From NCBI RefSeq assembly GCF_038725785.1, contig NZ_CP109796.1, positions 4,278,001-4,342,000 on the forward strand: a stretch of 64,000 nucleotides of DNA, read 5' to 3'. Origin of the DNA: Termitidicoccus mucosus. GTDB lineage: Bacteria > Verrucomicrobiota > Verrucomicrobiia > Opitutales > Opitutaceae. Position numbers and translations under genes: made by a program. This document shows positions 55,478 to 63,529 of the stretch, one piece after another. The notes below the pieces were generated by a model. That model saw only the letters and a program-made list of their open reading frames with translations, did no database searches and was not told the origin of the DNA. The stretch's first letter is position 1, and each line of letters starts with the position of its first letter.

Positions 55478-55605
55478 TAATTGGACAGCTGGAGGGCCGA
55501 GCTCCTGCGAGGCCGTCGCCGGAAAACGCTGCGTCCGACCGCGACGGCCTCGCAGGAGCTCGGCCCTCCAGCAAAAAAAGATATTTTTTTATTGGGAATT
55601 GGCAT
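55461..55605. mobile_element. MITE-like element with perfect 15-bp ends that overlap two genes
   Basis: ATGCCAATTCCCAAT (55461-55475) and its exact complement (55591-55605) enclose the GC palindrome with 32-bp arms (55488-55519, 55541-55572). The left end supplies the last codons and part of the stop of the FAD oxidoreductase gene, and the right end contains an ATG (55604). Confidence 0.75.
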
Positions 55606-55630
55606 GACTGAACGCGCCCAATCCATCGTC

Positions 55631-56905
55631 ATGAAGACGCTTCTTGTCCTGCTGTCCTGCCTGCTCGCAGTCGGCCCGGCGGTCGCCGCCGTCCCGGAGC
55701 TGGCGCCCTTTCACGCGCGCGGCGGGCTGCCGAACTTCCGCGCGAAGGCGGAGCGCGGCGGCGAGGTGCGCGTGGCTTATCTGGGCGGCAGCATCACCGC
55801 GGAGGAGGGATGGCGGACGCTTTCGCTGGAGTTCCTGCGCGAAAGGTTTCCCCGCGCAAAGGTGGCGGAGATATTTGCCGCCGCGCCGGGCACGGGTTCC
55901 GATCTCGGCGTGTGCCGGTTGCAGGCCGACGCGCTGCGGCATGCGCCGGATTTGCTGTTCGTGGAGTTTGCGGTGAATGACGAGACGGCGCGGGACGAGC
56001 GCGTGCTGGCCACGATGGAGGGCATCGTGCGCCAGGCGCGGCGGATGCGCCCGGAGCTGGATATTTGCTTCGTTTACACCCTGTCGTTCCGCGGGCTGCC
56101 GGATTTGCGGAAAGGCGGCGGCACGCGCACCGTGCGGGTGATGGAGCGGGTGGCGGAATTTTATGGCGTGCCGAGCGTGCACATGGCCGCGACGGTGGCG
56201 CGGCGGCTGGATGAAGGCTCGCTGGTGTTTGGAAAGAAAGACGGCGACAGATGCGGGCCGGGGCAGGTTTTGTTCACGCGCGATGGCGTCCATCCCACGG
56301 CGGAGGGGCATCGTGTGTGCATGGAAACACTCGCGGCGGCGCTGCCGGTGCTGCTGGGAACGGGCGCGCCGGCCGCGCACGGCCTTGGCGAACCGCTGGC
56401 GGCGGACAACTGGGAGCGCGCGACGATCATGCCGGTCGCGGCGCTTGGCCGCAGGGACGGCTGGACAAGGCTGCCGGCGGACGGCCGCCACCTGGCGCAC
56501 CAGCCGGGCCTCATCGCGCCGGAGACGTGGGCAGCGCCGGAGGCGGGCGCGGCGCTGGAGTTCACCACCCGCGGCCCGGTGCTCGGGCTGGCGGGCATGA
56601 GCACGCCGGACAGCGGCCAGTTCTCCGTGACGGTGGATGGCGGCGCGCCGGTGACGGCATCGTTTTTCGACCGGTTCACGCGGGCGGATTTCATGCGCAT
56701 GACGGCGTGGTTTTATCCGCTGCCGCTGGACGACGGCGCACACCGGGTGCGGGTGGAGTTGACCGGCGCCCGCCTGGACAAGGCGAAAATCAAGGACGGG
56801 CCGCTGGAGGACGCGGCTTTGTATGAGGGACACGGGATGTTTGTCGGCGGGGCGCTGGTGGCGCCGCCTGATGGAGCCCGTCGCGAGTCCCGCCAGCCGC
56901 GCTGA
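55631..56905 (+). CDS. Secreted SGNH/GDSL-family hydrolase (carbohydrate esterase-like)
   Basis: 424 residues with a signal peptide (MKTLLVLLSCLLAVGPAVAA), hence start 55631 rather than the ATG at 55604 inside the MITE-like end. The SGNH blocks are visible: the nucleophile serine in 'VAYLGGSITAEEGW', the oxyanion Asn in 'FVEFAVNDETARD', and the catalytic Asp/His in 'RDGVHPTAEGH'. A C-terminal beta domain of about 150 residues follows. Such proteins often remove acetyl groups from polysaccharides. It probably acts with the neighbouring beta-helix enzymes. Confidence 0.82.
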   Translation: MKTLLVLLSCLLAVGPAVAAVPELAPFHARGGLPNFRAKAERGGEVRVAYLGGSITAEEGWRTLSLEFLRERFPRAKVAEIFAAAPGTGSDLGVCRLQADALRHAPDLLFVEFAVNDETARDERVLATMEGIVRQARRMRPELDICFVYTLSFRGLPDLRKGGGTRTVRVMERVAEFYGVPSVHMAATVARRLDEGSLVFGKKDGDRCGPGQVLFTRDGVHPTAEGHRVCMETLAAALPVLLGTGAPAAHGLGEPLAADNWERATIMPVAALGRRDGWTRLPADGRHLAHQPGLIAPETWAAPEAGAALEFTTRGPVLGLAGMSTPDSGQFSVTVDGGAPVTASFFDRFTRADFMRMTAWFYPLPLDDGAHRVRVELTGARLDKAKIKDGPLEDAALYEGHGMFVGGALVAPPDGARRESRQPR

Positions 56906-56980
56906 CGCCGCCGCACGCGGAGCCCTGGTCCGGGATTGCCCCGGGCGGGAGCTTCTGGTGTTGTCCCGTCATTCCCCGCC

Positions 56981-58039
56981 ATGAGCACCCTGCCTCCGCG
57001 TTGCACGATCAAGGACATCGCCGCCAAGGCGGGCGTGGCCGTGTCCACCGTGTCGTATGCGCTGCGCAACCATCCGAGCATCCCGCGCGCGACCTGCATG
57101 CGCATCCAGGAAATTGCCACCAGGATGGGTTACCATCCCGACCCGCAAATTTCCGCGCTGATGGCGCATATCGGGCGGGGAAGGCCGGTTTCATCGTCGT
57201 CGGGGCTGGTGGCGCTGGTGTGGGTGCACGGCACGCGGGAGACGACGCGCCGGGAGCATTTTTTCCGGCAGGTGCTGGCGGGGGCGAGCGAGCGGGCCGC
57301 GCTGCGCGGCTACCGCGTGGAGGAGTTCTGGCCGGCCGAGGACGGGTTGAGCGGGCGGCGGCTCTCGGGCATTTTTTCCGCGCGGGGCATTCGCAGCGTG
57401 CTGCTCGCGCCGGGCATCGCCGGGGTGAACGTCGATTATGCGCTGGACTGGAAGGAGCTGGCCTGCGTGGTGCTCGGCTACGCGCGCTGGCCGGTGGAGC
57501 TGGACCGCGTGGCGCACGACCATTTCCACGGCTTTTGCGAATGCCTGCGGCGGATGGCGCTGGCGGGCGCGCGGCGGCCGGCCGCCGTGATTTCGCGAGA
57601 GGTCAACCTGCGGGCCGATCATGCGCTGGAGGCGGCTTTCATCACGCACCATCCGGATGAGCGGCGCGCCCGGGAGTTTGTGCATGCGGTGGACGCGCCG
57701 CGCGCGCCGGGGTTTGCCTCGTGGTGCCGCCGGATGAAGCCCGACGGCCTGCTGCTGCTGAACCGGCCGATGTGGGAGCGGATTGACTCGCCCGAGGCGC
57801 GGCGGCTGCTGAAGGCGGGCAGGGTGTGGAACGCCGAGTGGCAGCCGGACGACCCGCTGCGCCTGCCGGGGGTGCTGCAGCGCTACGACCTGGCCGCGCG
57901 CGCGGCGGTGGAGATGGCCATCGGCCTCGAGCAAAGCCGCGGCTACGGCGTGCCGGGGCATCCGCAATGGCTGCAACTGCGCGGCGACTGGCGCGAGCAC
58001 GGACCGGCGGAAGGGCACGCGGCGCGCGATGAGGACTGA
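56981..58039 (+). CDS. LacI-family transcriptional regulator
   Basis: 352 residues. The N-terminal helix-turn-helix is 'CTIKDIAAKAGVAVSTVSYALRNHPSIP' and the hinge region is 'IATRMGYHPDPQISALMAHI', as in many verrucomicrobial LacI proteins. The C-terminal effector domain is a periplasmic-binding-like fold and probably senses a sugar from this locus. It lies between the esterase and transporter genes. The three CTGAA-CGAT-TTCAG dyads upstream of 51125, 53660 and 58133 are natural candidate targets. ATG 56981 is chosen because it gives the standard N-terminus. Confidence 0.88.
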   Translation: MSTLPPRCTIKDIAAKAGVAVSTVSYALRNHPSIPRATCMRIQEIATRMGYHPDPQISALMAHIGRGRPVSSSSGLVALVWVHGTRETTRREHFFRQVLAGASERAALRGYRVEEFWPAEDGLSGRRLSGIFSARGIRSVLLAPGIAGVNVDYALDWKELACVVLGYARWPVELDRVAHDHFHGFCECLRRMALAGARRPAAVISREVNLRADHALEAAFITHHPDERRAREFVHAVDAPRAPGFASWCRRMKPDGLLLLNRPMWERIDSPEARRLLKAGRVWNAEWQPDDPLRLPGVLQRYDLAARAAVEMAIGLEQSRGYGVPGHPQWLQLRGDWREHGPAEGHAARDED

Positions 58040-58063
58040 ACGATTTCAGCAGGAGGCGGTTTC
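58036..58063. promoter_or_regulatory. Candidate operator, copy 3 (upstream of MFS transporter gene)
   Basis: CTGAACGATTTCAGCAGGAG followed by GCGGTTTC. The dyad is perfect. It overlaps the last codon and stop of the LacI-type gene and lies 70 bp before the transporter start. Confidence 0.45.
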
Positions 58064-58132
58064 CCCCGGCGGACGATCCGGCCTTCCATCAGGCGCACCC
58101 TGGCCGCTCCCCGGTGCCGAACTGTCGCAATC

Positions 58133-59386
58133 ATGACCCCTTTTCGCGTTCCCACCCGCAGCTGGATTCTTCTCGCCCTGTTGTTCGCAGTCGGGCTGCT
58201 CAACTATCTTGACCGGCAGACGCTGTCGATTCTCAAGGGCACGCTGCGCGAGGCGCTCGGCATGACCGACACAAATTATTCGTGGCTCATCGGCGCGTTC
58301 ATGGCGCCCTACATCGTTTTTTATGTGGTGAGCGGGCGGCTGGTGGACCGCTTCGGCACGCGCCTCAGCCTGGGTGTGTTTGTGGGCGTGTGGTCGCTGG
58401 CGAACATGGCTTGCGGGGCCGCGGGCGGCATCGGCGCGCTCGCGGCGGGGCGCATGCTGCTGGGCGCGGCGGAGCCGGGCGCGTTTCCCGCCATCCAGCG
58501 GGTGATGATGACGTGGTTTCCGGTGGAGCGGCGCGCGTTTGCCTGGAGCCTGCTGAGCCCGTGCACGACGCTGGGGGCGATCATCGCGCCGCCGTTGATC
58601 GCGTGGCTGACGGGGCACTGGAACTGGCGCGGCGCGTTTATCATTCCGGGGGCGATCGGGCTCTTCGTGGCGGCGGCATGGTGGATGGCGGATAAAAACC
58701 CGCCGGTGTTTCCATCGGAGGCCGCAAGGCCGGAGCCGGAAAAACCCGCGCCGATGCGCGAGATTTTGCGCGACCGGCGCGTGTGGCTGCTGCTCGCGGT
58801 GCGCGCCATCACCGACCCGGTGTGGTATTTTCTTTTGTTCTGGCTGCCCGGCTACCTGCAGGAACGCATGGGACTGACGTTGCAGGAGCTGGGCTGGGTG
58901 GCGTGGATTCCGTCATTCGCGGCCTCGGCGGCGGTGATGGCCACGGGGCGCGCGACGGACTTTTTTGTCGGGCGCGGACGGCGGCCGGTGCGGGTGCGGG
59001 TGACGATGTTCGTCATCGCGGCGTGCTTCGCGCCGGTCGGCGTGCTGACGACATTCGCGCCGTCGTTGTTCTGGGTGCTGGCGGTGTTTTCCGTCATGTC
59101 GATCGTGTGCCAGATCTGGTTTTTCGGCCAAAGCCTGCTGGTGGCCGACGTGTTTCCCAAAACCTCGGCGGCGACCATGGCGGGATTGCTCGGCGCGGTG
59201 GGCGCGACGGGCGGGCTGATTTTGAACGTGCTGGCCGGCCCGGTGATCGAGCGCTTCGGCTACCTGGTGGTGTTTTCAACGCTGGCGGTGCTGCATCCGT
59301 TGGCGGCGGCGCTGTTGTTCCGGAATACAAGGCGGCTGGAGGGCGCGCCGGCCCCGGCGGCCGATGGAAAGGAAATCACTGCATGA
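58133..59386 (+). CDS. MFS transporter, hexuronate/anion:cation symporter type
   Basis: 417 residues with about 12 membrane helices. The N-terminal 'LNYLDRQTLSILKGTLREALGMTDTNYSWL' and loop 2-3 'SGRLVDRFGTRLSLG' are typical of the ACS family (ExuT-like transporters of uronates and aldonates). 'AAEPGAFPAIQRVMMTWFPVERR' in helix 4-5 is also characteristic. A uronate or similar acid sugar is therefore the likely cargo. It overlaps the next gene by 4 bp (ATGA), so the two are probably translated together. Confidence 0.87.
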   Translation: MTPFRVPTRSWILLALLFAVGLLNYLDRQTLSILKGTLREALGMTDTNYSWLIGAFMAPYIVFYVVSGRLVDRFGTRLSLGVFVGVWSLANMACGAAGGIGALAAGRMLLGAAEPGAFPAIQRVMMTWFPVERRAFAWSLLSPCTTLGAIIAPPLIAWLTGHWNWRGAFIIPGAIGLFVAAAWWMADKNPPVFPSEAARPEPEKPAPMREILRDRRVWLLLAVRAITDPVWYFLLFWLPGYLQERMGLTLQELGWVAWIPSFAASAAVMATGRATDFFVGRGRRPVRVRVTMFVIAACFAPVGVLTTFAPSLFWVLAVFSVMSIVCQIWFFGQSLLVADVFPKTSAATMAGLLGAVGATGGLILNVLAGPVIERFGYLVVFSTLAVLHPLAAALLFRNTRRLEGAPAPAADGKEITA

Positions 59387-61263
59387 AAACGAAACGCGTG
59401 GGAAGCTGGATGGGCGCGGCCCTGCTGGGTTGCGCCGCGGCCTTCGGCGCGGCGCCGCGCGAGTTTTTTGTCGCGCCGCCGCCCGCGGGAGACGACGCGA
59501 ACGCGGGCACCGCGGCGGCCCCGTTTGCCTCGCTCGAACGCGCGCGGCTCGCGGTGCGCGCCCGCCTGGACGAGGATCGCCGCCCCGGCGCGGGGGAGGC
59601 GGACGACATCACGGTGTTTTTTCGCGGCGGCCGGTATGAGTTTGCAAGGCCGGTGATATTCCGGGCGGAAGACTCGCCGCAGGGGAAAAACCGCGTGGCC
59701 TACCGGGCGTGGCGCGATGAGAGGCCGGTGTTCAGCGGCGGCGCGCGCGTGACCGGCTGGAGCGAGGAGGCCGGCGGCGTGTGGCGCGCGGACGTGGGCG
59801 CGGACGCGGATTTCCGCCAGCTTTGGGTGAACGGGATGCGCGCGGTGCGCGCGCGCGCGCCGAATGCCGGGCAATTCATCACGCTGCCGAACGAGCGCGA
59901 GGAAGGCGGCGACGGGCTGGATCTGCCGCGGTGCGTGCCGGACGGCCTGGCGCCCAGGCCGGACGAGACCGAGCTTTCCGTGCAGATCGCCTGGATGCAC
60001 AAGCGCCTGCGCATCTCGCGTGTGTATTCGAAAAACGGATATACGCGCGCGGTCATCAATCCCGCCGAATGGGACGCCGTCTGCGCGCAGCCGCAGGGCG
60101 ACCGCAACTACAAGGGGCGGCGCGCGTGGCTGGAGAATGCGAGGGCGTTTCTGGACGAGCCGGGCGAGTTTTTCCTGGACCGCGCGGCGGGGGTCGTCTT
60201 CTACTTGCCGCGCCCGGGCGAGGACATGCGCGCCGCGGAAGTCATCCGGCCCGTGGCGGAATCGCTGGTGCGCCTCGACGGCCCGGTGGCGGCCCCGCCG
60301 CGCGGGCTGGTGTTTTCCGGCCTGACGTTTTGCGAGACCGGCTGGACGCGCCCGAACCGCGCCGGTTTTGTCGATGTGCAGGCCAACTCGCTCGTGCCGG
60401 AGGACATCGGGGCGGCGAGGGACGACCAATACCGCCACGGCCAGAAAAAAGACCGGGTGCCCGGCGCCTTTCACGCCGAGGCGGCGGAAGACGTGACGGT
60501 GGAGCATTGCCGCTTCGAGCGCATCGGCGGAACGGCGGTGCTGTTTGTCACCGGACAGCGCGTGACCGTCGCGAACAACCGCATCGCCGACATCGCCGGG
60601 GGCGGCATCGAACTGGGCAATGACGCGTTTGCGCCGAAGGATGCGCGGATGGTCCCGGCGGACTGCGTGATCCGCGGCAACCGCGTGTCGCGCGTCGGGC
60701 GGGATTATCTCGGCGCGGTGGGCATCCTGGGCTACTACACGGCCCGCTCGCTGGTGGCGCACAACGAGGTGACGGACTGCCCCTACACGGCGATCAGCTG
60801 GGGTTGGGGCTGGGGCAAACAAGCCGACCCGGACGACCGCGGCGGGAACCGCATCGTCGGCAACCGCGTGCGCGGGTTTCTCCAGGCGCTCGACGACGGC
60901 GGCGGCGTGTATGTCGTGGGCCGCCAGCCGGGCTCGGAAATCGCGGGCAATGACATCGCGGACATGCTTCCGCCCGACCCGGCGACGGCCATCGGCGGAG
61001 CGATCTACCCCGACCAGGCGAGCGAGGGATTTCGTATCCAAAACAATGTGACACGCCGGGTGGCGAAGTGGCTCTACATCTGGACGGAGTCGATCACGGG
61101 CAACCGCGTCACGAATAATTTTTCCGACACGATTGCCCTGCGGAATGACGGGAAGGGCAACGTGGTCGAGTATCCGGCGATGGTGGACGGGGGCGGGGAC
61201 GCGAAGCTGCCCGAGGCGGCCCGGAAAATCGTGGAGGCCGCCGGGCCGGAAGCCGCGCCCTGA
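59383..61263 (+). CDS. Secreted right-handed beta-helix protein (GH141-like)
   Basis: 626 residues with a signal peptide (GAALLGCAAAFGAAP). It begins 'EFFVAPPPAGDDANAGTAAAPFASLERARLAVRARL', then 'VFFRGGRYEFARPVIFRAEDSP', and passes through about nine helix coils ('VEHCRFERIGGTAVLFVTGQRVTVANNRIADIAGGGIELGN'). This organisation resembles GH141 and related glycan-active helices, but the activity cannot be fixed. The start codon overlaps the stop of the transporter gene (ATGA at 59383-59386), indicating translational coupling of an exported enzyme with its importer. Confidence 0.78.
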   Translation: MKTKRVGSWMGAALLGCAAAFGAAPREFFVAPPPAGDDANAGTAAAPFASLERARLAVRARLDEDRRPGAGEADDITVFFRGGRYEFARPVIFRAEDSPQGKNRVAYRAWRDERPVFSGGARVTGWSEEAGGVWRADVGADADFRQLWVNGMRAVRARAPNAGQFITLPNEREEGGDGLDLPRCVPDGLAPRPDETELSVQIAWMHKRLRISRVYSKNGYTRAVINPAEWDAVCAQPQGDRNYKGRRAWLENARAFLDEPGEFFLDRAAGVVFYLPRPGEDMRAAEVIRPVAESLVRLDGPVAAPPRGLVFSGLTFCETGWTRPNRAGFVDVQANSLVPEDIGAARDDQYRHGQKKDRVPGAFHAEAAEDVTVEHCRFERIGGTAVLFVTGQRVTVANNRIADIAGGGIELGNDAFAPKDARMVPADCVIRGNRVSRVGRDYLGAVGILGYYTARSLVAHNEVTDCPYTAISWGWGWGKQADPDDRGGNRIVGNRVRGFLQALDDGGGVYVVGRQPGSEIAGNDIADMLPPDPATAIGGAIYPDQASEGFRIQNNVTRRVAKWLYIWTESITGNRVTNNFSDTIALRNDGKGNVVEYPAMVDGGGDAKLPEAARKIVEAAGPEAAP

Positions 61264-61278
61264 AGAAGGCATCCGCGC

Positions 61279-63453
61279 TTATCGCGTTTCCCTCCTGAGC
61301 AACGCCACGCCGCCGGTCCATTCGCGGGTGTCGGCCAGCGTGAGCGCACCGCCGTCGAGGGCAACCGCCGGGCGCTCGGAAAACTCCCGCGCCAGCCGCC
61401 ACGCGCCGGGCGCGGGAAGCGCGTGCGTGACTTCATTTTGCCCGCCGGCGAAACGGTGCCACACGACAAGCACGGTTTGCGCGGCCTCGTCGCGGGCGGC
61501 GGCAAGCTGCCAGCCGCGCGGATGCTGCCACGAGGGGCCGGTTTCGCGGCGCGTGCGCCACTGCCCGTCGCGGATGAGCGGGACGGCCTCGCGGTAGGCG
61601 GCGAGGCCGTCGCGGACGAGGCCCCATTGGGTTTCATCGAGCGCGCCGATGTCTCCAGAAAGGCACATGCGGCCGAGGAAGGTCGCGGCGAGCGAGTAGG
61701 CGAGGCGCTGCGGGGAATCGGAGGCGCGGAGCACGGCCCAGATTTGCGACTGCGCGGGCAGGATGAGGCGGTGCAGGCTGGCGGCGATGACAGGGATGTC
61801 CGGCGTCTCGTGCGCGTCGGTGGCCGAGCCGAGCGCGGACAGCGCGAGCCACGAGGGTTCGAGGCGGTGCCCGCCGGAGGCGCAGGTTTCGATGACGAGG
61901 TCCGGGAGCCCGTCGCGCAGGCGGACGAGGAACTGTTGCACGCCGGCGAGGTGCCGGCGGAGGTTTTCGCCGGGGGATTCGGGGCCATCCACGCCGGGGC
62001 CGAGCGTGTCGTTGTGGTCGATTTTTAGGTAACCGATGCGGCTGTCGCGGAGCAGGGCGGTGACGCGGCCGGCGAGAAAATCATGCACCCAAGGGTCGCG
62101 GAAATCCCAGAAGCGGCGGTTGCCGACCTGAAGCGGCGCGCCGTCGCGGTGGAGCTGGTGCGAGGTCTCGTCCCACGCGCGCGAGCCGGGATTGACGGCC
62201 TCGAATTCAAACCAGAGGCCGGGAACGAGGCCGCGCGCGCGGATGGCGTCGGCGGTGGCGCGCAGGCCGGCGGGAAACGCGGCGCGGTTGACGAGCCAGT
62301 CGCCATTTTGCTGGAAACCGCGCGAGGGGCGCTCGGCCCAGCCATCGTCGATGACGAGGTATTTGACTGCGCCCCCGGCGCGGGCGGCGAGCGTGCCGGC
62401 AAGGGCGGTGAGGCTGTCGTGGGTGGGCGCGCCCCAGCTTGAGCACCATTCGTTGAAGATGACCGGCAGCTCCCGCTCGCCCGGCGGCTGGGCGGCGAGC
62501 GGGTGGCGCTGGAGCGCGGTGAGGCGGGCGCACGCGTCGTCGAGCGTGCCGGCGACGGCGGTGACAAACGCGTCGGGCAGCGCGAGCGTTTCCCCGGGGC
62601 GGAGGGTTTTGCCCCACTCTCCGGCATGGCGGTCGGCGAGGCCGCCGGCAAGGGCGAGCTGGTCGGCGCGCCGGAAGAGTTCGAGCTGCCAGGAACCGGC
62701 GGCGGCGAGTTGCGCGGCCCAGAAGACTCCGGCGGCGGCGTCCTCGACGGCGGCGAAGGGATGCCAGCCGTTGACGGGCATGGAGCCGGCCTGCGAGATG
62801 CGCTCGACCTGGATGCCGTGGCCGGACCAGGTGCGTTCGAGATGGAGTTCCTCGATGGAACGCCTCTCGTGGCGGGCCTCGGCGCTCCACGCGGAGCGAA
62901 AACGGTGAAGGTGGAGGCGGCCGGGCGCGTCATCGGCGGCGAAAGGCGTGATGCCGCCGAGGCAGAACGAGGCGGCGAAATCGAGCGTGAGCGGGGCGGC
63001 GCCGTCGTTGCGGAGCGTGATGCGGATGACGAGCGCGCGGTCGCCGTCGTGGTGGACGATGTCGTGGATGCAGACGAGCCCGCCGGGCGACGCGAGGGCG
63101 GTGCGCAGCGTGGTGACGCCGTTTTCGCGAAGCGCGGCGTGGTCGCGAACGGCGAGGGTTTGCGCGGTCGGGGAGGCGAGCAGGGTGCGTCCGTTTGAAA
63201 AGGCGGGCGGAAGCGGATCGCCCCGGCGGTGCAGCGCGACGAGCGGCGCGACTTCCCACGCGCGGATGGGCAGAAACGCGCCGGGAAGCGCGAGCACCGG
63301 GGGCGTGCCGAGATTTTCGCGGGGCGCGACGGCCTGGTTTTCGATTGCGGCGGGGACGAGCGAAAGCCCCCACGCGCCGGGGGCGTCGTGCGGCGCGTGG
63401 TAGCGGACGACGATGTCGGCGAGCTGGTGGCGGGCCTGGAGACGAAGGGGCAT
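61279..63453 (-). CDS. GH36-type alpha-galactosidase (melibiase family)
   Basis: 724 residues, cytoplasmic (no signal peptide). The family-36 beta-sandwich domain is followed by a TIM barrel with 'NEWCSSWGAPTH', 'LVIDDGWAERPSRGFQQNGDWL' and 'FPAGLRATADAIRARGLVPGLWFEFEAV'. The nucleophile aspartate is in 'IGYLKIDHNDTLG' and the acid/base in 'GSATDAHETPD', preceded by 'ETCASGGHRLEPSW'. It removes alpha-galactosyl residues. It is transcribed toward the beta-helix gene, leaving a 15-bp tail-to-tail gap, and starts just below the receptor gene's terminator. Confidence 0.85.
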   Translation of the reverse strand: MPLRLQARHQLADIVVRYHAPHDAPGAWGLSLVPAAIENQAVAPRENLGTPPVLALPGAFLPIRAWEVAPLVALHRRGDPLPPAFSNGRTLLASPTAQTLAVRDHAALRENGVTTLRTALASPGGLVCIHDIVHHDGDRALVIRITLRNDGAAPLTLDFAASFCLGGITPFAADDAPGRLHLHRFRSAWSAEARHERRSIEELHLERTWSGHGIQVERISQAGSMPVNGWHPFAAVEDAAAGVFWAAQLAAAGSWQLELFRRADQLALAGGLADRHAGEWGKTLRPGETLALPDAFVTAVAGTLDDACARLTALQRHPLAAQPPGERELPVIFNEWCSSWGAPTHDSLTALAGTLAARAGGAVKYLVIDDGWAERPSRGFQQNGDWLVNRAAFPAGLRATADAIRARGLVPGLWFEFEAVNPGSRAWDETSHQLHRDGAPLQVGNRRFWDFRDPWVHDFLAGRVTALLRDSRIGYLKIDHNDTLGPGVDGPESPGENLRRHLAGVQQFLVRLRDGLPDLVIETCASGGHRLEPSWLALSALGSATDAHETPDIPVIAASLHRLILPAQSQIWAVLRASDSPQRLAYSLAATFLGRMCLSGDIGALDETQWGLVRDGLAAYREAVPLIRDGQWRTRRETGPSWQHPRGWQLAAARDEAAQTVLVVWHRFAGGQNEVTHALPAPGAWRLAREFSERPAVALDGGALTLADTREWTGGVALLRRETR

Positions 63454-63467
63454 GGCTGAAGCGTATG

Positions 63468-63499
63468 GAAAAAGGGCGGCGTGCCAAAACACGCCGCCC
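63468..63499 (-). terminator. Intrinsic terminator after the TonB receptor gene
   Basis: On the minus strand GGGCGGCGTG (63490-63499) pairs with CACGCCGCCC (63474-63483) and is followed by TTTTTCC. It lies 30 nt after the receptor stop and 15 nt before the GH36 start, so GH36 either depends on read-through or has a promoter inside the stem region. Confidence 0.75.
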
Positions 63500-63529
63500 G
63501 GAAGCAGACCGTTGGTTGGCCGCTGTCGC

